From: Odocoileus virginianus
Taxonomy: Eukaryota; Chordata; Mammalia; Artiodactyla; Cervidae
Direction: 5' to 3'
Length of the DNA stretch: 64,000 bases
Assembly (NCBI RefSeq): GCF_023699985.2
Contig: NC_069684.1
Coordinates: forward strand, 13,537,001 to 13,601,000
The position numbers and the translations under genes were made by a program. The notes beneath the pieces are model-generated. The model saw only the letters and a program-made list of their open reading frames with translations. It did no database searches and had not been told where the DNA came from. Shown here piece by piece: positions 57,180 to 64,000 of the stretch; the stretch's first letter is position 1, and each line of letters opens with the position of its first letter.

Positions 57180-57261
57180 GTTGTCATTCATTCAGTCGTG
57201 TCCAACTCTTTGCAACCCCATGGGTAGCATGCCAGGCTTCCCTGTCCTTCACCATCTCCCA
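57180..57261 (-). mobile_element. Very short BovB 3' end (82 bp)
   Basis: Bov-like text gttgtcattcattcagtcgtgtccaactctttgcaacccc..ctccca. 10-bp duplication gaccatttgt / gagcatttgt at 57170-57179 and 57262-57271, one mismatch. Confidence 0.88.
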
Positions 57262-57399
57262 GAGCATTTGTAGATAATGGTTATATTATCTCCTTAGATT
57301 TGTGTATGTTTGAAAATTTTCTCAATACAAATATTTTTTAAAAGAAAGACAAAAAGTAAGTGTATACTGGGCTCCCTGCCTTCCAACAATCCTTTCCTG

Positions 57400-57620
57400 G
57401 ACTCCCAATTCCAGCTACATTTCTAAAACCCAAGGACCCCTTTTGCTGTCCTAGCTCCTTAGCTCACCTCATCATTACACCATTTTATGACTGTCTGTAC
57501 CACCCCATGAGACAGTCATCCACTTGAGGACAAGGATTGTATGTCTTTCTAATCATTCTTTCATCAGCTTCAAGTACAGTACCTGACAGAAAAACAGACA
57601 CTAGACACCTATGCAAATGA
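57400..57620 (+). mobile_element. L2 LINE 3' fragment
   Basis: tcatccacttgaggacaaggattgtatgtctttc..cagcttcaagtacagtacctgacag. Confidence 0.55.
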
Positions 57621-57734
57621 AAACCCAAAGTCTACAGAAATCACATTTCAAAGTACATGGCATTGGTTTCAAGGAAGCAGAAACTTGACAGCTGTCTTTT
57701 GTCCTAAGTAAAGTTATCTGGCAGATATGATTCC

Positions 57735-57815
57735 ATTGACTCAATACCTATTTATTGAGCCTCAGATTGTATGAGAGACACGGTTCTGGGGACAATATAC
57801 TCTCTATTATTTTCC
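57735..57815 (-). mobile_element. L2 LINE fragment
   Basis: gactcaatacctatttattgagcctcagattgtatgagagacacggttctgggg, antisense. Confidence 0.5.
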
Positions 57816-58173
57816 TTTGGGATCTCCATGAAAGACTGGGAAAAGATGCAGGACTGCCCATGTATTTGCACACAGGTGCACACATACATACTCCCACATA
57901 CAGATGTAGTTATTTGCTCATTGTTAGTCCTTTCAGGCTTTAGTTGAAACAAACAAACAAGGTTAGTATTCCTATTGCAATATCTAACATTTCTGTTTGC
58001 TCATTTTATGTACCACATTGATAAATAATATAGGATTCTTTGTCATAGAGAAGAGTTTCTAGTCCTCTTTAATAAAGATTAAGTTTGCTAAGGATAAAAA
58101 CAACTTAGGTTTCCCCCCAGAGTTCATTTCCTTTCTAAAATAATTAAAAGACAATATATATACATATACACAT
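57816..58173. other. No feature recognised
   Basis: AT-rich spacer ending in a short (TA)n patch near 58153. Confidence 0.45.
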
Positions 58174-58285
58174 ATTTAGTCACTCAGTTGTGTCCAACTC
58201 TTTGCAGCTCCATGGACTGTAGCCTGCCAGGCTCCTCTGTCCATGGGATTCTCCAGGCAAGAACTCTGGAGTGGGTAGCAATTTC
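58174..58285 (-). mobile_element. Bov-A SINE fragment
   Basis: agtcactcagttgtgtccaactc to ctccaggcaagaactctggagtgggtagc. Confidence 0.9.
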
Positions 58286-58361
58286 TATGCTATTTATTCT
58301 ACTAATAACATGAAACTTGCTAAGTCCTAACAGTTTTCAACAAGTGGTAGATGATATGAGT

Positions 58362-58570
58362 GGCTTCCCTGGTGGCTCAGTGATAAAGAGTCCGCCTGCC
58401 AAGCAGGAGTCTTGGGTTGAATCCCTGGGTCAGGAAGATCCTATGGAGAAGGAAATGGCAATCCACTCCAGTATTCTCGCCTGGAAAGTCCCATGGACAG
58501 AAGAGACTGGTGGGCTGCAGTCCATGTGGTCACAAAAGAGTAAGTCACAACTTAGTGACTAAACAACAAC
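58362..58570 (+). mobile_element. Bov-tA SINE
   Basis: ggcttccctggtggctcagtgataaagag to gtgactaaacaacaac; 13-bp duplication agatgatatgagt / agatgatacgagt at 58349-58361 and 58571-58583. Confidence 0.95.
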
Positions 58571-58583
58571 AGATGATACGAGT

Positions 58584-59256
58584 CCCTATTCAATCTATTC
58601 CAATCCGACATTAAGTACAAATAATAAAATCAACTTTATAAGGTAAGATGGATAATTCACTCTAATTTTGAGATATTCCTCTCTTCTTGGGAGATTACTT
58701 GCCTCTATTTGAGTAAAATCACATCATCTGCCAAGAAAATCTCACATCATATAAAGCATACTTCTCTAGAAATATAAGCTTAACTACATTTACGCTTTTA
58801 CTTTAAGTGCTTGAAGTGTGTCAGTATTGCTGAACCTATGAAAATCTTGTTCAGTGATGGCTCAGTCTGACAGCTAGAGATATTTTTCCACACATTTAAT
58901 TCTGTTAATTCTAAAATGAAATATATTTTCAAGAGCCATTAATGAGCCATGGAATATAACAAAACAAAAGCCAGGATTACTATTGTAAATTTTCCAATAA
59001 CCTGTACTAAGTAGAGCCAACTTATTATGATTTTCACTATCATAGGATCACATAAGGAGTGCACCCTGGAGAAGCTGAATGCATTCTTATTGAATGAGTA
59101 AGTGAATTAATATCATCAGTTTGGACTAATGATGCAGAGTCAATTATTAAAAGTCTGTGTTATAGAAGAATATACACACATAGGGTTAAGAACGTACCAA
59201 AATTTTATCTTGACAAAAGACTTTAGAGAACCTCCTTTGATAACGAGAGCCAAAAT
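58584..59256. other. No gene recognised
   Basis: AT-rich; left flank of the provirus remnant. Confidence 0.45.
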
Positions 59257-59770
59257 TGTTGGGACCAGCCCAACAACGAACCGACCTGAGGGAGTGGTGC
59301 CGCAGAAGAATAAGGAAAAATAAGACTCAGAAATAAGGTAGGGATTAGGGACTGATGCCGCTTGCAGGCAAAAGCCCAGATCTTAATCCTTGTATGCTTT
59401 TTATTGCTAATATCTACTTCTTTGTACGTGCTCTAGAAATATTTGTTTTTTTACAATCTCAGATTGGGGATAAAGATATACAATGCACAGTCCTCAATGT
59501 CAAACCTTCAGGCCTTTCATGACTGTTTAGCCCTTCAGCCAGTGACGACTTTCTCAGCAGCTCCCTTAAGGCTCCGGTTACGAGAACAGTCATTAATGGT
59601 TTTCCATCAGTCACATCAGTACTTCAACATCTTGTTTTCAAGATGTTTTTCCACGATGTACTTTTTACTGCTCCCAGTCCTTCGCCTGGGGGTGATGAGA
59701 AAGTCATTCTTATTTTTCAAAGAAGCCCTGTTAATTATAGTACAGGCCTGGGCATAGCATATTCCCTACA
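59257..59770 (-). mobile_element. 3' LTR of a class II (betaretrovirus-like) ERV, 514 bp
   Basis: On the minus strand the LTR begins TGTAGGG and ends CCCAACA, with AATAAA at 59400-59405. It lies directly downstream of a polypurine tract and an env end, so it is a 3' LTR. The matching 5' end is reduced to 43 bp at 60396-60438. Confidence 0.88.
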
Positions 59771-59792
59771 CACCCCACTTTTTTTATTTTTT
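59771..59792 (-). promoter_or_regulatory. Polypurine tract of the ERV
   Basis: A/G-only run with one T (aaaaaataaaaaaagtgggg) immediately upstream of the LTR on the minus strand: the usual plus-strand DNA primer site. Confidence 0.8.
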
Positions 59793-59797
59793 GAAGC

Positions 59798-60430
59798 TTA
59801 TTTTTGTTGATTATTGTTGGTCATAGAAGCCAAAGCGATAGTCGCTAATTGCTGTTGTTGTCCGTCAACTTTCTTGGTGATTCTCTGCCAGACTACGTAG
59901 AAACAGGAAAAAAAAAGACATATAAAGATTAACATAAAACCAGCCATTGATCCTCCGATAATTTTCAAGTGAGGAATAGGATTTAATTGAGAAATACCAT
60001 CTGCTGCTGCTTCCAGCAGATTAGATCTGCTGGAAAGAAGGTGTAGTTTCTGAGAGAAAGTGTCCATAATCTCTTGTAAGTTATTAATATCCAGAGATAG
60101 ATTACCTTGATTTAAGACGTGTTGTTTAACTTTGTCCCAATGAAATGAAGATTCATTACATTTGTGAGGAGTGACACAAAAAGAAGTAATGTTCCAATCA
60201 CACTTAAGACGAATATGTTTTTGCAGACTATTTACTTGATCACCTAGTAGTATAGTAACCTGTTGTAAATCAACCGTTTGTGCAGCTAATTTTCCGTCTG
60301 TTTGTCTCTGGGTAGACCAAAGAACATCAGAATCTGCATGCCATTCTTGCACAAAGTGCACAGTCTGTACACTCTGATGTACTGCCAGTCCTGCTCTGTT
60401 AATTATAGTGCTGACCTGTGCATAGCACAT
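59798..60430 (-). pseudogene. env: ERV Env transmembrane-subunit fragment fused to LTR start
   Basis: A 210-codon open frame. Residues 1-12 are read from U3 of the 5' LTR remnant. From about residue 13 it is the ectodomain of a betaretrovirus-like TM subunit: a heptad-rich region to about 75, cysteines at 77, 85 and 91, and N-glycosylation sites at N80, N92 and N110. A membrane span lies at about 157-181 with a 29-residue tail rich in Q and N. The SU subunit, the cleavage site, the fusion peptide and any signal peptide are absent, so it could not act as an envelope. Gag, pro and pol are also missing. The frame is intact over 633 bp, which is notable beside the decayed BovB copies. Endogenous remnant, not an infectious agent. 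Confidence 0.88.
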
Positions 60431-60438
60431 TCCTTACA
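60396..60438 (-). mobile_element. 5' LTR remnant (first 43 bp)
   Basis: Matches the first 43 bp of the 3' LTR (59728-59770) at 37 of 43 positions, including ctgttaattatagt and the TGTA.GG terminus. Everything from there to the env TM region is deleted. Flanks (caaaat on the left, aaaact on the right) are not a clean target duplication. Confidence 0.88.
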
Positions 60439-61432
60439 AAAACTATGTTTTAACTGATTATCCAAATACATATAATACCTTTAAATATTCTAGTACGGTA
60501 TTTCAGTATGGTGATTTCAGCATCAGTTTCCATTATCTATTAATATGAAGACATATTTTATTAAACCAAGTGAAACACCCACCAATTCTCCAATATGGAG
60601 GACAGCGCCCAGATGCTGATGCCAGAAACCGGGCTTGTACTATATCTTGGATGCTCCCCTTTCCCTAAGCCCATCTACCTGATTATCAAAGTGTATTGTG
60701 CCTATGATCTAACCATATTTTCCTTTTGTCTGCTTGGAGAACTCCTACTTTTTCTTTACAATTCTGTGTAGTCTAATTTGACTCTCCCAGACTGACTTAG
60801 GCCTTCCTAATATCTAATATACTTTAGCCATATTTCTATTACAGCATATTCATGTGTTATAATATTACCATTATTTGAATTCCTCCTCTCAGGAATGGGA
60901 TAAATCAGAACCAGTTCTGGCAAGATGAAACTGATGAGGTTAAACCCAAGCCAACATTCACAAGAGGGAGCCATAAATCAGGAATCAGAGATCAGAAACA
61001 TGCTCTAGAATCAAGGGATCAGATTAAAATGGTACCTGAAGATGAAGCTGATCTATGTAAAATGGAGGAAAGGACAGAAATGGGTGTAGGTTAACAAAAG
61101 AAAGAGGATCCAGAATGATTGCCACAAACATTGGTAGTCAGAGGCTCACATTTTACTGGATAGAATTCTGGTGCATGGGGAATATTAAGCTAGTTAACAG
61201 AGCTAAGTGAAAGCAATGAGTCAGAAAAGTTCTGTTTATACTATTGGGAGGGCAGAGCTCTGACCACCTCTCCTAAGTAAGAGGAAACTAAGGCCTTGGT
61301 TAAGCTAGAATTTCAGAGCTAAGAGGATGTGGAGAAAGTAAGCTGTTTGTTGTGAGCAGAGGGCAATTTAATCTATAGCTTGGGGCCCAGAAACAGTACC
61401 TGGAAACAGATAAGGGGGTGGGGAGTGAATTG
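60439..61432. other. No gene recognised
   Basis: AT-rich; right flank of the provirus remnant. Confidence 0.45.
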
Positions 61433-61662
61433 GAAGATTGGGATGGACACATATACATGTATATAAAATAGATAACTAATAAGAACCTACTGTGTCACAC
61501 AGAACTCTACTCAATGCTCTATAATGGTCTATATGGGAAAAGAATCTAAAAAAATAAAAAAGAGGAGTGGATATATGTATAACTGATTCACTGTGCTGTA
61601 CACCAGAAACTAACACAGCATTGTAAATCAACTGTGTTCCAGAAAAATAAAATTTTTTTAAA
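61433..61662 (+). mobile_element. Artiodactyl L1 3' end
   Basis: ataaaatagataactaataagaacctactgtgtcacacagaactctactcaatgc and gattcactgtgctgtacaccagaaactaacacagcattgtaaatcaac, ending in an A-rich tail. Confidence 0.9.
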
Positions 61663-62724
61663 GGCTTGATTCAGAAACAATCAATTGTGATTTTCATCTG
61701 GCTGTGTAATAATAATTCTGTCTATACCACAGGCATAGTAAAAATTGACTAACCATCATGTCCTTCTGCCAGATGAGAAAGCGCTCCAGTGGTTTTCCGG
61801 CGCACAGCTAAATAAATGCTGTTTGGTTCTTGTTGAAGGCTTGTTAGGATGTTATGTAACAGAGGAAGAAGCCTAGAGGGACGGCAAGGCCACTGGGTGC
61901 TCGGCAGCACGTATAATCTTCCCACTCAGCGCCTTGCCAACGTGGGTGTGTACACACCGTCCTTCCCGGGGCTGTTCCACTGGGCTCCTGGAGCTGCCGC
62001 CCCCGTCCTTGGCAGCGTGGCTGGGAATTGCTCTGCTAGATGCTCCTCACCCCTCAGGGGGAGTCGCCTGAGGAAGTTCAGTCAGGGTCAAGGAGGCTTG
62101 TTTTTTCTTCCTTGTCAATGGATTGACTCTATAAACTGATCTGTTCTGTAAACAGAAGGAAATCCTCCTTGTCTTTTCACACTTGAGTTTCCCTAATGCA
62201 GACACTAACTCAGGAGTCATGAGTAAGTTGCAAAGTTATTTCACGTACATTTCGTTTGTTTTTTCCTGGAATGATGATGAGATCAAGGCCTGTATCTAGG
62301 AAAGAATTTGTGAGAACCTCTGGAAGTATAAGGTGTTTATTGGGATAGATGGTGGGGATTTGAAGTTATTTTATTCCTTTTCAATTCTGCTATTCTCTAA
62401 GGATTTTAACCATGTTGCCTGAAACATCATCAAACAAACACTTTCAAGATAGACTTTTCCAAAGAGCAAAATATTAGAAAGTTCCAGCCTAGCCTGTGTC
62501 TTGATATTCAGTTCCTCCAATTTTCAGGATTATGAAAAATAAGGAATCCTAAACTCGCCAGAAACCTTTATCTGTTTCTCCAGACAATTGAAAGGATACC
62601 ATATATTAAGTGCCAAAATATTAGACCTCCAAGGAGCTAAGATCAGAAAAATAGTATCTAGAGAAAAACTAGTCAAAACTTTTTTCCATAGAATTTTAAA
62701 ATTATAGGGTGAAATGCTTCTAGA
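61663..62724. other. No gene recognised; GC-rich patch 61780-62110
   Basis: The patch has several CpG (ggttttccggcgcac, ggacggcaagg, ctcggcagcacgta, gtccttcccgggg) in an AT-rich setting. A 96-codon frame (61849-62139) crosses it but shows no domain. Confidence 0.45.
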
Positions 62725-62880
62725 AATGAATGAAATAGTCAACACATTCCTGTCACTTTACAGATGAGGAAGCCAAGGCCACACAGATGACATGATGTAT
62801 TCATAGTGACAAAATTCATGGGTAGAAAACCAGGATAAGAATATAGGTCTTCCATTCCTCAAAATCCAAGGCTATGCTCC
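62725..62880 (-). mobile_element. MIR SINE
   Basis: cctgtcactttacagatgaggaagccaaggccacacagatgac..gaaaaccaggataagaatataggtctt, reversed MIR. Confidence 0.7.
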
Positions 62881-63326
62881 AGAAAATGTCCATTGCACAT
62901 CCTCTGTTCCCAAATTTTACATTTAGAAATATATGTTTCATATTAAAATTCCAAGTCAGTATGCAGATTAAAGGATATTTTGCCACATATTTTCTTAAAC
63001 ATTTCCAAACATGCTTTTGTTTCAACCTTGCATTTGGTCTTTATTCTCAACTTAAAAGTTTAGCTTTAAAAGCAAGCTTTTGGAATATTTTAAAAGATGG
63101 AGATTTCCTTTGCTTCTGAGACCTTAGAGCTTCCTCAGATCTTGTTTTGTCTTAGCTAGTTGGATTTTTTCATTTTTTAAATGTCTCTATTTTCATTTAA
63201 CTAAATGTGTTCATCACTTACCTCTTTGCACTTGAAATCCTAGTCTTGTTCAGCCATAAAAGTCTAAATGCAATTTAACACCTAACAAGGAAATAAGTAT
63301 AATTGAAAAACTATGACAATTTTGCT
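62881..63326. other. No feature recognised
   Basis: AT-rich; overlapping small frames on both strands at 62816-63119. Confidence 0.45.
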
Positions 63327-63336
63327 AAATTGAGCA

Positions 63337-63547
63337 ATGGGAACATGCTCAGTCACTTCAGTTGTGTTTGACTCTTTGCAACCCCATGGACTGTAGCCCA
63401 CCAGGCTCCTCTGTCCATATTCTCCAGGCAAGAATACTGGAGTGGGTTGCTGTGCCCTCCTGCAGGGGATCTTCCCGACCCAGGGATCAAACCTGTGTTT
63501 CCTGCATTACAGAGGGATTCTTTACCACTCTACCACTGGGGAAGCCC
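63337..63547 (-). mobile_element. Bov-tA SINE
   Basis: gctcagtcacttcagttgtg to accactctaccactggggaagccc; 10-bp duplication aaattgagca / aaattgtgca at 63327-63336 and 63548-63557. Confidence 0.94.
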
Positions 63548-63613
63548 AAATTGTGCAGCACTTCTTAGAAAATCATCAGGAATATGAATTCTCTGATTAT
63601 GAACTATACACCT

Positions 63614-63830
63614 GCTGGTGGTGGTGTTTAGTCGCTAAGTCACGTCCAACTCTTTTTGTAACCCCATGCACTGTAAACTCACCAGGCTCCTCTCTCCATG
63701 GGATTTCCCAGGCAAGAATACTGAAGTGGGTTGCCATTTCCTTCTCCAGGGGATCTTCTCGATCCAGGGATCAAACCTGCATCTCCTGTATCAAAGGCAG
63801 TTCTTTACCACTGAGCCACCAGAGAAGCCC
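63614..63830 (-). mobile_element. Bov-tA SINE
   Basis: ctggtggtggtgtttagtcgctaagtcacgtcc to accactgagccaccagagaagccc; 10-bp duplication ctatacacct / ctacacacct at 63604-63613 and 63831-63840. Confidence 0.94.
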
Positions 63831-64000
63831 CTACACACCTATTAGCACTGAATAATAACTACCACCTTCTCTAAACTCTACCATTTAGCTATCTAATTGT
63901 AATGTCATTTTACCAAGGAAAGGTATGGTCATTCTCTTGGAGATCTGAAGATAGCATTTATGTATTAATTTAGAAAAATGAAAGATTATTATAGTGAAGA

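Larger units (their letters stand above)
56255..57350 (+). mobile_element. L1M 3' end, with two BovB insertions
   Basis: catgagacaacagaggaaatctgaaactgactggatatttgaaaata on the left, aagtatccttatcttttaaaggtatataataaaatac in the middle, tgtgtatgtttgaaaattttctcaatacaaa at the end. BovB pieces at 56345 and 57180 split it. Confidence 0.65.

Noticed and set aside
59443..59757. 104-codon frame on the plus strand
   Set aside because: It is the opposite strand of the ERV 3' LTR.
1..64000. Bacterial-type operons, defence systems or phage
   Set aside because: Composition and repeat content are those of a ruminant nuclear genome throughout.

Overview
The window is nuclear DNA of a ruminant, most likely a bovid. 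The evidence is the mix of repeats: BovB (an RTE-clade LINE), its dependent SINEs (Bov-A, Bov-A2, Bov-tA), artiodactyl L1 3' ends, CHR-type tRNA-Glu SINEs and ruminant ERV LTRs, lying over older mammalian layers (MIR, L2, MER5, MLT1, L1M). All family names were assigned by reading the sequence and recalling consensus features. No masking program or database search was run.

I found no host gene that I could defend: no exon series, no spliced ORF of a recognisable family, and no tRNA or rRNA gene. Every open reading frame with a recognisable product belongs to a mobile element. These are reverse transcriptase or endonuclease pieces of BovB, all broken, and the transmembrane half of a betaretrovirus-like Env. 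The region reads as intergenic or deep intronic DNA.

Layout. 1-304 is an 18/19-bp purine-rich minisatellite followed by a run of 17 G. 1.3-4.0 kb is an old L1 on the minus strand, with two SINEs inserted at one spot. 6.0-8.9 kb is a 2.6-kb BovB inside an L1 3' end. 11-15 kb holds L2, MIR, SINEs and a BovB inside an L1M tail. 17.0-19.5 kb is the best-preserved BovB (minus strand, 360-codon RT ORF). It ends in a 34-bp segment that is repeated inverted about 1 kb away, and is followed by a Bov-tA and an inverted (twin-primed) L1 tail. 25-27.6 kb holds CHR, L1 and BovB pieces. 28.1-30.4 kb is a three-level nest: an LTR split by a BovB, itself split by a complete solo LTR. 30.7-38.8 kb holds an MLT1 LTR, a BovB lacking its 3' end, MIRs and a BovB inside a MIR. 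38.8-47.6 kb is richer in single-copy and L2 DNA. 47.6-53.8 kb holds L1 tails and SINEs. 54.4-57.3 kb holds two L1 remnants with BovB insertions. 59.26-60.44 kb is a miniature provirus. The right end has single-copy DNA and two SINEs.

How the parts relate: BovB (13 loci here, about 11 kb) supplies the machinery thought to mobilise Bov-A and Bov-tA, which share its 3' end; about 21 such SINE loci are present. Flanking target duplications recognised by eye at many sites give a relative order of insertion: MIR, L2 and L1M first, then artiodactyl L1 and LTRs, then BovB and SINEs, then the solo LTR at 28.9 kb.

There is no sign of a new functional system. The items most worth checking are structural: the 34-bp inverted copy at a BovB 5' junction, the LTR-to-env fused ORF, the triple nest, and the twin-primed L1.
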